DNA of 64,000 nt. Source: JAVJST01 sp040219295. GTDB taxonomy: Bacteria > Pseudomonadota > Alphaproteobacteria > Rhodospirillales > Casp-alpha2. Positions 25,836-34,553 of this stretch are shown piece by piece. A model generated the notes under the pieces. That model was not told where the DNA came from, made no database searches, and saw only the letters and a list, made by a program, of their open reading frames with translations. Numbering within the stretch: position 1 is the first letter of the stretch; each line of letters opens with the position of its first letter. Position numbers and translations under genes: made by a program. The DNA is taken from assembly GCA_040219295.1 (NCBI GenBank), contig JAVJST010000005.1:248001-312000 (forward strand), written 5' to 3'.

Positions 25836-27671
25836 TCACCCGCCGGAGTTATTGCGCTTCTTCTGCAACGCTTCGTGTCTTTCAGGATCGACCCACCAGG
25901 CGCCGAAGACGTTACCGTTGTCGGGGATCACGTCGGGGCGGCCGAACATGTCCCAGTAGGCAATGCGGTCGAAGGACGAGAACCAGTTCGGCACGAGCCA
26001 ATGGCCCCACTGCAATACTCGGTCCAGCGCATTGACCGCGGCGACCAGGGCGTCGCGGTCCGGCGCAGCGATGACTTTCTCGATCAGCGCATCAACAACC
26101 GGGTCCTGGATACCTATGAGATTGCGGCTGCCTTCGTGGCTGGCGGCCTCTGAGCCCCAGAACTCGCGCTGCTCGTTGCCGGGGGAGTCGGACTGGCCGA
26201 AGTTTGAGACGACGACATCGAAGTCGTAGGTATCGAGCCGGCGTTGGTATTGTGCGCTGTCGACCGTGCGCACCGTCATCTTCACGCCGAGCCGCTCAAG
26301 GTTCTGGGCAAACGGCAGGACAATCCGTTCGAACGCCGGACTGACGAGCATGATCTCGAACTCAAGCGGCTGGCCCGTCTCGGCGTTGACGCGCCGCTTG
26401 TTCTCGATCACCCAACCGGCGTCGTTGAGTAGCTTGCTGGCATCGCGCAGATTGGCGCGCAGGCCACCCGGGCGGTTAGTCGTCGGCGGGTTGTATTCTT
26501 GCGTGAAGACTTCAGGGGGCAACTGGTCTCGGAACGGTTCAAGCAGCGCCAGCTCCTGGCCTTCAGGAAGCCCGGTGGCGGCGAGCTCTGAATTGTTGAA
26601 GTAACTCCGCGAGCGTTCGTACTGACCATAAAACAGGTTGTCGTTCGACCACTCGAAATCGAACGCGTAGCCCAGTGCCTGGCGCACCCGCTTGTCCTTG
26701 AACATGTCGCGCCGCGTATTGAACGCGAAGCCCTGCATGCCCTGGGTCCGGTGGTGGTGGATCTCTTCCTTGATCAACAGCCCGTTGCGTACCGCAGGGA
26801 CGTCGTACTCGCTGGCCCAGGCCTTGGAGTTGTTCTCCGACCGGTAATCGAAAGCGCCGGCCTTGAAGGCCTCGAGCGCCACTGTGCTGTCGCGGTAGTA
26901 CTCAAAAATATAGCGGTCGAAATTGTCCATGCCGCGGTTCACCGGCAGGTCCCTGCCCCAGTAGTCGTCGACCCGCTCGGTGGTGATCGTGCGTCCGGGG
27001 TCGACCGAGGCAATTCGGTAGGGGCCGCTGCCAAGCGGCGGCTCGAGCGTCGTCTTGTCGAACTCGCGATCCGCCCAATAGTGTTTGGGCAGCACGGCGA
27101 GCTGACCGAGGATCAGTGGAAGCTCGCGATTCTCGCCGGGTTTGAAGTCGAACCGCACGGTGCGCTCGCCGACCTGTCGCACGTCGGAGACGTTACCGTA
27201 ATAGAACCGGTAGAACGGCTGGCCCTTCGCGACCAGCGTATTGAAGGTCCATATCACGTCCTCGGGCTTGACCGGCTCGCCGTCGTGGAAGCGGGCCTCC
27301 CGCCTGAGCGCGAACTCGACCCATGAGCGGTCCTCCGGCACGCGGATCGATTCTGCGAGCAGACCGTACTGGGTGAACGGTTCGTCCGCCGACGAAACCG
27401 TCAGGGTGTCGTATATCTGGCCTGATGCACCGGCCGCCTGTCCCTTGACGATGAAGGGGTTGAGGCTGTCAAAACTGCCGATGGAGCCCAGCCGCACGGT
27501 TCCGCCTTTTGGCGCGTCGGGGTTGGCGTATTCGAAATGAGCGAAGTCCGGGCCGTACTTCAAGTCGCCGTGCATGGCGATGCCGTGTACCGGTTCGGGT
27601 TCTGCGGCATGGAGTGCCCCCGATATGGCAAGCGGCAGGATGGCGGACAACGTGACGAGCCGTTTCAGCAT
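25836..27671 (-). CDS. yejA: Extracellular peptide-binding protein of the Yej system
   Basis: 611 aa with a Sec signal peptide (LKRLVTLSAILPLAISGALHA), cleavage expected near residue 23. Family 5 solute-binding protein; FAHFEYANPDAPKGGTVRLG near residues 44-63 is characteristic of the YejA branch. It binds short peptides, including microcin C-type peptide-nucleotides in enterobacteria, in the periplasm and hands them to YejBE. First gene of the operon; the 105 bp upstream should hold its promoter. Confidence 0.93.
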   Translation of the reverse strand: MLKRLVTLSAILPLAISGALHAAEPEPVHGIAMHGDLKYGPDFAHFEYANPDAPKGGTVRLGSIGSFDSLNPFIVKGQAAGASGQIYDTLTVSSADEPFTQYGLLAESIRVPEDRSWVEFALRREARFHDGEPVKPEDVIWTFNTLVAKGQPFYRFYYGNVSDVRQVGERTVRFDFKPGENRELPLILGQLAVLPKHYWADREFDKTTLEPPLGSGPYRIASVDPGRTITTERVDDYWGRDLPVNRGMDNFDRYIFEYYRDSTVALEAFKAGAFDYRSENNSKAWASEYDVPAVRNGLLIKEEIHHHRTQGMQGFAFNTRRDMFKDKRVRQALGYAFDFEWSNDNLFYGQYERSRSYFNNSELAATGLPEGQELALLEPFRDQLPPEVFTQEYNPPTTNRPGGLRANLRDASKLLNDAGWVIENKRRVNAETGQPLEFEIMLVSPAFERIVLPFAQNLERLGVKMTVRTVDSAQYQRRLDTYDFDVVVSNFGQSDSPGNEQREFWGSEAASHEGSRNLIGIQDPVVDALIEKVIAAPDRDALVAAVNALDRVLQWGHWLVPNWFSSFDRIAYWDMFGRPDVIPDNGNVFGAWWVDPERHEALQKKRNNSGG

Positions 27672-27776
27672 CGGGACCCCTTCGGTGTCTGCAACGAACG
27701 TGGTTCCCGAATAGTGGGCATCGCCTGTGGCAGGATCAAGGCATTCCGGACAATCGCGGATCGTCGGTGGGGATTC

Positions 27777-28598
27777 TCAGCCCGTCAGCAGAGCAAGCGC
27801 TGCGTCGTGCAGCCCCGGATCGCCGCAGGCCAATACGGTCGGTCCCGAGCTCAGGCTCAAGGGATCACCTTGCCAGTTGGTGATCTTGCCGCCCGCGCCC
27901 TCGACGACCGGTACCAGCGCCATGTAGTCGTATGGCTGCAGGTTGCTCTCGCAGACGATATCTAGCGTACCGTTGGCGATAAGGCCGTATGCATAGCAGT
28001 CCATGCCCCAGACCGCGCGGCGCACCCTTGAGCGTAGCCGTGCCGCAGCCTCGGCCTCGCCGTCGCGTTCGAACATGGCGGGGGTCGTCGTGCAGTGCCA
28101 GGCCGCCGACAGGTCCGGACACGTGCGTGTACGCACTGGCGCGCCGTTCAACGTCGTCGGGCGGCCGCGGGCGCCGATCCAGCGCTCGTTCATGGCCGGG
28201 CAGTTGACGACGCCCAGGATCGGCTTGCCGTCCTCGAGCAATGCGATCAGGCTGCCAAAGACCGGGGCGCCGATGGCGAAGCTCGCGGTGCCGTCGATCG
28301 GGTCGATCACCCAGACGTGCCGTGCATCGAGCTGTTCGTCGCCATGTTCTTCGCCGAGGATTCCGTGATCCGGAAAGCGCCCGGCGATCAGCGAACGCAT
28401 CGCGCTCTCGGTTTCCTTGTCGGCGATCGTCACCGGGCTTTCGTCGGCCTTGTGCTCGATGTCGAAGGCGTGGCGGAAATGACGCGCGGCGATGGCGTCC
28501 GCCGCGTCGGCCATGGCGATGGCGAGCTCCATGGCGCCCTCGGGGACATCGCCGCCAAGCAGCGCCATTGAGGGGTCGAATGTCACGGCTGACCCCAT
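27777..28598 (-). CDS. hisN: Inositol-monophosphatase-family phosphatase, probably histidinol-phosphatase
   Basis: 273 aa. Metal-binding motifs of the Li-sensitive phosphatase superfamily are present: GEEHGDE near 85, VIDPIDGTASFAIGAPVFG near 99-117, and a C-terminal YDYMALVPVVEGAGG. The sequence VIDPIDGTASFAIG and the overall length fit the HisN-type histidinol-phosphatases of alphaproteobacteria rather than SuhB. It lies 22 bp after the cytochrome gene and is probably co-transcribed with it. The substrate assignment is by resemblance. Confidence 0.75.
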   Translation of the reverse strand: MGSAVTFDPSMALLGGDVPEGAMELAIAMADAADAIAARHFRHAFDIEHKADESPVTIADKETESAMRSLIAGRFPDHGILGEEHGDEQLDARHVWVIDPIDGTASFAIGAPVFGSLIALLEDGKPILGVVNCPAMNERWIGARGRPTTLNGAPVRTRTCPDLSAAWHCTTTPAMFERDGEAEAAARLRSRVRRAVWGMDCYAYGLIANGTLDIVCESNLQPYDYMALVPVVEGAGGKITNWQGDPLSLSSGPTVLACGDPGLHDAALALLTG

Positions 28599-28620
28599 CT
28601 GGCCATGGTGATGAATACCG

Positions 28621-29130
28621 TCAGTTGGCGGTTTGCAGGTAGACGACGACTTCGGCCCGCTGTTCGGCCTTGGAAAGCCCGCGGAAGGTCATCTTGTTAC
28701 CCGGCGCAAAATCCTTCGGGCTTTCGAGGAACTCGGCCAGGCGTTCCGGCGTCCAAGTGCCGCCGACGCTGCTCAGCGCCTCGGAGTACTCGAAACCGCC
28801 GGCAGCCGCGACCTCGCGGCCGACGATGCCCCACAGGTTCGGCCCGACCTTGTTGCCGGCACCCGCTTCGAAAGCATGGCACGACGCGCATTTCTTGAAG
28901 ACCTTTTCTCCGGCGGCCGGATCGGCGCTCGCCAGCAGGGTCGCCATATCGACTTCGACCTCGGCGACCTGGGTGGCGCCGCCGTCATCTTCTTCGGTTG
29001 CCAGAAGCAGGGCCTCCACGTCGCCTTCGTCAGCGTGAACCAGCATGTTGCCGACATTGTGACCGCCATAAATCAGCCAAGCGGTGATCAGTAGGCCGAG
29101 ACCCAGTTTTTCCATAAACGAGATATGCAT
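28621..29130 (-). CDS. cycM: Membrane-anchored c-type cytochrome (CycM-like)
   Basis: 169 aa. N-terminal uncleaved anchor (residues ~7-30, LGLGLLITAWLIYGGHNVG), an acidic/alanine linker of about 40 residues, then a class I cytochrome c domain with heme motif C81-A-S-C84-H85 and axial ligand M147 in PGNKMTFRG. This anchor-linker-heme design is that of CycM/cytochrome c552, which carries electrons from the bc1 complex to aa3 oxidase. AAGGA lies about 9 bp before the ATG. It is divergent from kdsB, a neighbourhood seen in other alphaproteobacteria. Confidence 0.88.
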   Translation of the reverse strand: MHISFMEKLGLGLLITAWLIYGGHNVGNMLVHADEGDVEALLLATEEDDGGATQVAEVEVDMATLLASADPAAGEKVFKKCASCHAFEAGAGNKVGPNLWGIVGREVAAAGGFEYSEALSSVGGTWTPERLAEFLESPKDFAPGNKMTFRGLSKAEQRAEVVVYLQTAN

Positions 29131-29383
29131 GCGTCAATGTCCTTAAATCCCGGCCGCCCGCGCTTGCGGTCTGCGCCGTCGTCACGTTGGCCGCACCATA
29201 CCGTCTCGCTCGCGGGGGTTCAATTCGGTTTTTGGCCGGAATTCCGATCGATATCAGGTCGGTGAAACCGGCCACGATGCGTGAGGGCGGCGGAAATGGT
29301 TGCCAGCGCGCCTAACGGCGATAGTCTCTCGACACTTGGTCGCCGCGTTGGCGGCCGGTTCTCCTGGGGGAGTGTCATCCGAG

Positions 29384-30136
29384 ATGGGTTCCAATCCGAT
29401 GATCGCCATTCCGGCACGCATGGCCTCTGAACGCTTGCCGGGCAAGCCTTTGGCCGACATTAACGGCCGGCCGATGATCGCCCATGTGCTGGATCGTGCG
29501 CGGGAGGCGGATATCGGGCCTGTCGTCGTGGCCTGCGCCGAGGCCGAGATCGCCGATGCGGTCGCGGCGTCAGGCGGGCACGCGGTGTTGACCGATCCGG
29601 CACACCCTTCGGGTTCGGATCGTATCTGGGAAGCCGTCAATCGGTTCGACTCGCAAGGCGTTCACGATGTTGTTGTCAACGTGCAGGGCGATCTGCCGAC
29701 GCTCGACCCGCAGGCGATTCGTAGATCTCTCGCCCCGCTCAACGACTCGGGCTGCGATATCGCCACGCTGGTCGCCGAGATCAGTGACGACGACGAGCGG
29801 CAGAATCCGAACGTGGTCAAGGCGGCCGTAAATTTCGCCGACGGCGAAACGATCGGCCGGGCACTTTACTTCAGCCGGGCGACGGTACCAGCTGGCGATG
29901 GTCCGCACTATCACCATATTGGGCTCTACGCCTACCGGCGCAGCGCGTTGGGGCGGTTCGTCGCGCTGCCTCCGGGCGGACTTGAGAAACGTGAACGGCT
30001 TGAGCAGCTTCGTGCGCTCGAAGCCGGCATGCGAATCGACGCGGCGCTCGTTGACACGGTTCCGCTCGGTGTCGATACTCCCGCCGACCTTGCCAGGGCG
30101 GCGGACCTGTTGCCGAAGAAGGCCGATCGATCATGA
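29384..30136 (+). CDS. kdsB: 3-deoxy-manno-octulosonate cytidylyltransferase
   Basis: 250 aa from the ATG at 29384 (an ATG at 29399 is an alternative). CMP-Kdo synthetase motifs: IAIPARMASERLPGKPL at the N-terminus, HPSGSDRIWEAV, VVNVQGDLP and the C-terminal GVDTPADLARA. It activates Kdo with CTP for lipopolysaccharide inner core assembly, so the organism makes Kdo-containing LPS. The stop overlaps the pheA start as ATGA. Confidence 0.94.
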   Translation: MGSNPMIAIPARMASERLPGKPLADINGRPMIAHVLDRAREADIGPVVVACAEAEIADAVAASGGHAVLTDPAHPSGSDRIWEAVNRFDSQGVHDVVVNVQGDLPTLDPQAIRRSLAPLNDSGCDIATLVAEISDDDERQNPNVVKAAVNFADGETIGRALYFSRATVPAGDGPHYHHIGLYAYRRSALGRFVALPPGGLEKRERLEQLRALEAGMRIDAALVDTVPLGVDTPADLARAADLLPKKADRS

Positions 30137-31023
30137 CGACGAAGACCGATTTGCCGGCCGCTGCGCCGGAAAACACCATCGCTTTCCAGGGCGTGCCCGG
30201 CGCTTTTTCCCACCTCGCCTGCACCGAGGCACGGCCCAACATGAAGCCGATGGCATGCCGCACGTTTCCCGATGCCTTCGCTGCGGTTGCGGACGGGCGG
30301 GCGGCACTGGGCATGATCCCGATCGACAACTCCGTCGCCGGGCGCGTTGCCGACATTCACCACCTGCTGCCGGACTCGGGCCTGCACATCATTGGCGAAC
30401 ACTTCCATCGGGTGAATCACCATCTGCTGGGCGTGCCGGGCTCGACGGTCGAAGACATCACGCATGTGCACAGTCACGTCCACGCGCTGAACCAGTGCCG
30501 CAATCTCGTTCGCGAGCTCGGTATCGAACCGGTCCAGCATGTCGATACGGCGGGCGCGGCGGCGGATGTGGCCAACTGGGGCGACAAGACCCAGGCGGCG
30601 ATTGCATCGAGCCTGGCGGCCGAGACCTACGATCTGGAAACCTTGCGCGCCAACATCGAGGACGCCGAGCACAACACCACGCGTTTCGTCCTGATGGCCC
30701 GTGAGCCGTTGGAGTTGACGCCGGACGAGCTGTCCGAGGACGGACTTGTCACCAGTTTCGTGTTCCGGGTGCGCAACGTGCCCGCGGCGCTCTACAAGGC
30801 TCTCGGCGGATTCGCGACCAATGGCGTCAACATGACCAAGCTGGAAAGTTACGTCTCCGGCGATTTCGTCGTTGCCCAGTTTTACGCCGAAATCGACGGT
30901 CATCCGTCACAGCGCAGCGTCCATCTGGCCATGGAGGAACTGGGATTCTTCACCAAGGAAGTGCGTATCCTCGGCACGTACCGGGCGCATCCGTTCCGCG
31001 GCGCGGTCAACGCCGGCGGCTGA
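30133..31023 (+). CDS. pheA: Prephenate dehydratase
   Basis: 296 aa. Catalytic domain from about residue 14 (IAFQGVPGAFSHLAC), with IPIDNSVAGRVADIH near 58-72 and the conserved NTTRFVLMAR near 178-187, which carries the catalytic Thr-Arg pair. The C-terminal ACT domain has VPAALYKALGGFATNGVNM and ESYVSGDFVVAQFYAEIDG, the phenylalanine-sensing regulatory region. It makes phenylpyruvate for phenylalanine synthesis. No chorismate mutase domain is fused. It is translationally coupled to kdsB. Confidence 0.94.
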   Translation: MTTKTDLPAAAPENTIAFQGVPGAFSHLACTEARPNMKPMACRTFPDAFAAVADGRAALGMIPIDNSVAGRVADIHHLLPDSGLHIIGEHFHRVNHHLLGVPGSTVEDITHVHSHVHALNQCRNLVRELGIEPVQHVDTAGAAADVANWGDKTQAAIASSLAAETYDLETLRANIEDAEHNTTRFVLMAREPLELTPDELSEDGLVTSFVFRVRNVPAALYKALGGFATNGVNMTKLESYVSGDFVVAQFYAEIDGHPSQRSVHLAMEELGFFTKEVRILGTYRAHPFRGAVNAGG

Positions 31024-31050
31024 CGGCGGCGCGCTCGGTTCCCGCCGCCG
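31024..31050. terminator. GC-rich hairpin between convergent pheA and histidine kinase
   Basis: 8-bp perfect stem (31024-31031 with 31043-31050) and an 11-nt loop, lying in the 28 bp between the two stops. No T tract on either side. Confidence 0.35.
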
Positions 31051-31051
31051 G

Positions 31052-32308
31052 CTAGCGGGTCTCATGGACCGGAAACTCGATCCAGAAGGTCGAACCCTCA
31101 CCCTCGACCGAGTCGAAACCGATCGTTCCACCCATCATTTCGCACAATGATTTGCAGATCGAGAGACCGAGGCCTGTGCCGGGCACGCCGGTGGTCCGTT
31201 CGCGAACCCGTTCGAACGGCGCGAAGACATGGGGCCGTTCGTCCTCCGGAATCCCGAGACCCGTATCGCGAACGCTGAGACGAACCCGGTTACCCGGCGT
31301 CTCGCTGCAGCGAATCTCAATCTTGCCGCCGCTGACGTTGTACTTCACGGCGTTGGAGGTCAGGTTGAGAACGATCTGACTGAGCCGGGACGGATCGACG
31401 TAAACGCGGCCGCTGGAGGTGCTCTCGAGCGTGACATCAATATCCCGGGCGGAAGCGAGTTGACGGATGATCGGCGCGTTCTTGTCGAGAATAGCGCTTG
31501 GGTCGGTCTCTTCCGCCGAGATATCTAGCTTGCCGGCCTCCATCTTTGAAAAATCGAGCACGTCGGTCAGCAGCATGTTCAGGTGCCGGCCCGCTGTCGC
31601 GATGATCCGCAAGGTTTCGTCGCGTGACTTCTTCTCATCGGCGCCGACCCCTATTTCGAGAGCTTCGGCAAATCCGATAATGGCGTTGAGAGGGGTGCGG
31701 ATCTCGTGGCTCATGGAAGCGAGGAATTCGGATTTGGCGCGGCTCGCGGCCTCCGCCCGGTCGCGTTCCTCGATGACGCGGGCCTCGCTGATTTGCAGCT
31801 CACGCGTGCGTTCTCGGACCCGCTGCTCGAGTTCGTCATGGGCGAGGCGCAGGCTGCTCTCGGTCTGCTTGCGGCGCTCGATCTCGTTGCGAAGCTCGTC
31901 GTTGACGGTGCGCAGCGCCGCGGGCGACGGCAGCGCCAACGCTTTCGGAATGATTGGCCAAACGGCGATCGCCGTGGTGATGGAAACCAGCGCGGTGACC
32001 GCCTTCATCATGCCCTCGAGGCCATAGACCGGTCGCCACAATGTCAGGATACCAAATACGTGAGTGATGCCGCAGGCCAGGATGAAGCAGGCGAACAGGA
32101 AGAAGACCGAGCGGTACGCCAGGTCACGCCGCCGCCGCAGGAAGAAGATTAGGGCAACCGGTATCGAGAAGTACGCGACGGCGATGCCGAGATCGGCAGC
32201 GACGTGTAACGCGACCAGATCGGACCGCCAGGCAAGGCAGACTCCGTGCGGCATGAACGATGCTGCGTCGAACAAGTAAGCGAAGATACTGTCGAAGTAC
32301 GATTTCAT
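31052..32308 (-). CDS. Histidine kinase with ethylene-receptor-like membrane domain
   Basis: 418 aa from the ATG at 32308, GGGAG about 10 bp upstream; a TTG six bases earlier is possible. Three hydrophobic helices in residues ~30-125 resemble the ethylene-binding domain of plant ETR1. The seven ETR1 residues linked to binding (D25, Y32, I35, P36, I62, C65, H69) occur here as D39, Y46, I49, P50, I76, C79, H83, all with offset 14; note AYFSIP and CGITH. A coiled coil (~134-190) follows, then HisKA with H201 in MSHEIRTPLNAIIGF and HATPase_c with NLTSNAVKY, DTGLGIP and GTGLGLSI. There is no GAF domain and no response regulator nearby. Ligand binding is inferred from residues only. Confidence 0.88.
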   Translation of the reverse strand: MKSYFDSIFAYLFDAASFMPHGVCLAWRSDLVALHVAADLGIAVAYFSIPVALIFFLRRRRDLAYRSVFFLFACFILACGITHVFGILTLWRPVYGLEGMMKAVTALVSITTAIAVWPIIPKALALPSPAALRTVNDELRNEIERRKQTESSLRLAHDELEQRVRERTRELQISEARVIEERDRAEAASRAKSEFLASMSHEIRTPLNAIIGFAEALEIGVGADEKKSRDETLRIIATAGRHLNMLLTDVLDFSKMEAGKLDISAEETDPSAILDKNAPIIRQLASARDIDVTLESTSSGRVYVDPSRLSQIVLNLTSNAVKYNVSGGKIEIRCSETPGNRVRLSVRDTGLGIPEDERPHVFAPFERVRERTTGVPGTGLGLSICKSLCEMMGGTIGFDSVEGEGSTFWIEFPVHETR

Positions 32309-32483
32309 CGCCAAACGCTCCCATCGCGGCTGCCCGGTTAGGGGGCGCCGTTCAACAGTTGCGTCGCCACCGTCACGTCTTGGTGCGCTATGGGGGCTCC
32401 GCGAAACTAGCGCAGACTAGGGATAATACTTATCATGATCACATATACGGGAAAACCGTAATATAATTGTGGAATACCCGCGA

Positions 32484-33365
32484 TCAGGAGCGTTCCAACC
32501 CGACGCCGTCGGCGTCGTCGCCCGACAGCGTCTTGGGGTCGAGCGCCACGCCGCCGCCGTCCGCCAGCGTGATGCCGAGCGAGCGCAGCGTGTCGAGGAT
32601 CGCGCGGTTGACCGCGTAGCGGGTCTGGTAATAGCGCTTCGACGGCACCCAGAAACGGGCGCCGATGACCACGCCGCCATACGTGAAATCGTGGATACCG
32701 ACCTGCGGTGCGACGTCGCCACTCGAAATATCCTTGATCCCGCTCAAGGCATCGCGGATCGAATCGACGGCCTTGCCCGCCTTGTCGGTCTGGCGGATGG
32801 CGATCTTGGTCTCGACGACCCGGCGCTGGTCGGAATTGACGATAACGCGGCCGACGATTTCCTTGTTGGGAATGGTGATGACTTCGCCGTCCTCGCCCGA
32901 GAGGATGGTCGCGCCGAGTCCGATCTTCTCGACGACCCCATTGGCGGAACCGACGGCGATCGTATCGCCGATCACGAACGGCCGGCCGATGATGATGCCA
33001 ATGCCGGCGCCGTAGTTCGAGAGCGGGCCCTGGATCGCCAGCGTCGCGCCGAACGCCGAGGCACCCGCGAGGGCGACGATCGGCGCGATCGAGATCCCGA
33101 AATTGCCGAGCGTCACGATCGCCAGCAGGACGATCAGGATAATCTTGACGACGTTGCCGATGAAATACGCCAGCGTCTGGTTCAGCCCCTTCGACAAGGC
33201 GAAAGCGCTGATCCGGCGTGACAGCCAGCCGGCAACCTTGATGCTGATGACCAGGAAGACCAGCGCGCCGAGGATCTGGAACCCGTACTCAACTGCGAAC
33301 TCGGTCAGTTTCTCGATCAGGGTTGCCAGTGAATCGAGATCGGTCGGTGCCTTCAGGTCGTCCAC
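32484..33365 (-). CDS. MscS-family mechanosensitive channel
   Basis: 293 aa, GTG start at 33365. Three membrane helices; the pore-lining third helix is in GASAFGATLAIQGPLSNYGA, with the Gly/Ala packing pattern of MscS. The beta domain follows (IIGRPFVIGDTIAVGSANGV) with TIPNKEIVGRVIVN, and the C-terminal cytoplasmic portal domain ends the protein. It opens on membrane tension to release solutes during osmotic down-shock. It pairs logically with the NAGGN osmolyte operon, though it is not linked to it. Confidence 0.9.
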   Translation of the reverse strand: MDDLKAPTDLDSLATLIEKLTEFAVEYGFQILGALVFLVISIKVAGWLSRRISAFALSKGLNQTLAYFIGNVVKIILIVLLAIVTLGNFGISIAPIVALAGASAFGATLAIQGPLSNYGAGIGIIIGRPFVIGDTIAVGSANGVVEKIGLGATILSGEDGEVITIPNKEIVGRVIVNSDQRRVVETKIAIRQTDKAGKAVDSIRDALSGIKDISSGDVAPQVGIHDFTYGGVVIGARFWVPSKRYYQTRYAVNRAILDTLRSLGITLADGGGVALDPKTLSGDDADGVGLERS

Positions 33366-33402
33366 GGTCTTCCCCTCGCGTCTGGTCTTGCTTCCTGTTG
33401 CG

Positions 33403-34380
33403 CTATGCTGTTTCGCTGAGCCAGTCTTCGATTAGCCAGCGGGCAATCGAGTCGGCGCGCGACAGTTTACCGTCGGAAGCGCCGGTCGAATAGAGCTCCA
33501 GAATCTCGGCCCGGTCGAACCAGCGGGCGTCGTCGAGCTCGTCCTCGGTCGTGTCGATGTTGGTCGTCAGGGCCCGGGCCCGAAATCCGAGCATCAGCGA
33601 CGACGGAAACGGCCAAGGCTGCGACGCCCGGTAACGGACATCGCAGACCTTGATCCGGGATTCCTCCCAAACCTCTCGGGCGACGGCGTCTTCCAGGCTT
33701 TCGCCCGGCTCGACGAAGCCGGCAAGCGACGAATAGAGACCTTCCGGCCAGCTCGGCTGTCGACCCAGTAAACAACGCGGGCCGTTGGCACCCTCGTCGG
33801 TGACAAGCATGATGACCGCCGGATCGCTGCGGGGAAAATGGGGTTGGGCGCAATCGGTATCGTTGCAGCGGCGTACGTGGCCGGCCGATTCGCTCGACGT
33901 CGGCGACCCGCAAATTCCGCAGAAACGGTTGCGGCGCTGCCAGAACGCCATGCCGCGTGCATAGGCGAGCAAGGCGCCCTCGTCGTGCGGCAGGATCGGG
34001 CCGACGCGCCGCAGATCGATGAACGAGGTGTCCTCGCCGTCGTCGCCGACAGCATCTCGCGCGTCTGCGAGATCAAGCGCGGACAGATCGCATGCAAACC
34101 ACGGCCGGTCTCCGTCGAGGCCGAGCAGCACCGGATCGGATGACGCCAGCAGGGCCTGGGCCTCATCGCCGCCGACCGCACGTAGCGCCGGCATGCCGTC
34201 GGGTTCGGTGCTCTCGTCGATCAGGTTGTTGTCCCGCCACACCGGAAGGACGACGGCGTCCGAATGCGCCATCTGTTGCGCCAGCCACGCCTTATCGCCC
34301 CGTTTCTCGGCGGCACGGTCGAATGCGTGTCCGGCGTAGGTGATCCGACGCGCCGCTGACGGCTGTGTTGTGTTGTCCAT
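33403..34380 (-). CDS. nudC: NAD+ diphosphatase (Nudix)
   Basis: 325 aa. Zinc-binding cysteines lie in FCGICGSPTSSES and RRCNDTDCAQPHFPRSDPAV. The Nudix box is GFVEPGESLEDAVAREVWEE, and the NudC-specific SQPWPFPSSLMLGF follows. It hydrolyses NAD(H) to NMN and AMP, and in other bacteria removes NAD caps from RNA. 37 bp separate it from the MscS gene, so the two may be co-transcribed. Confidence 0.92.
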   Translation of the reverse strand: MDNTTQPSAARRITYAGHAFDRAAEKRGDKAWLAQQMAHSDAVVLPVWRDNNLIDESTEPDGMPALRAVGGDEAQALLASSDPVLLGLDGDRPWFACDLSALDLADARDAVGDDGEDTSFIDLRRVGPILPHDEGALLAYARGMAFWQRRNRFCGICGSPTSSESAGHVRRCNDTDCAQPHFPRSDPAVIMLVTDEGANGPRCLLGRQPSWPEGLYSSLAGFVEPGESLEDAVAREVWEESRIKVCDVRYRASQPWPFPSSLMLGFRARALTTNIDTTEDELDDARWFDRAEILELYSTGASDGKLSRADSIARWLIEDWLSETA

Positions 34381-34553
34381 ATCCTGCAGCGATTCCCGGT
34401 TGAAACCGAAGCCGAGCCTTGCACAAGCCGGTCAGGAGCGCCAGTGGCGCGCTGTTCGATCAAGTTGACACAGGCGGCATTGCGCGGTTCCCTGACCGTC
34501 TCAATCGGGCCGCTTCGCCGCCCGGTCAAATCAGAATTGAACAGGGGGTCACG

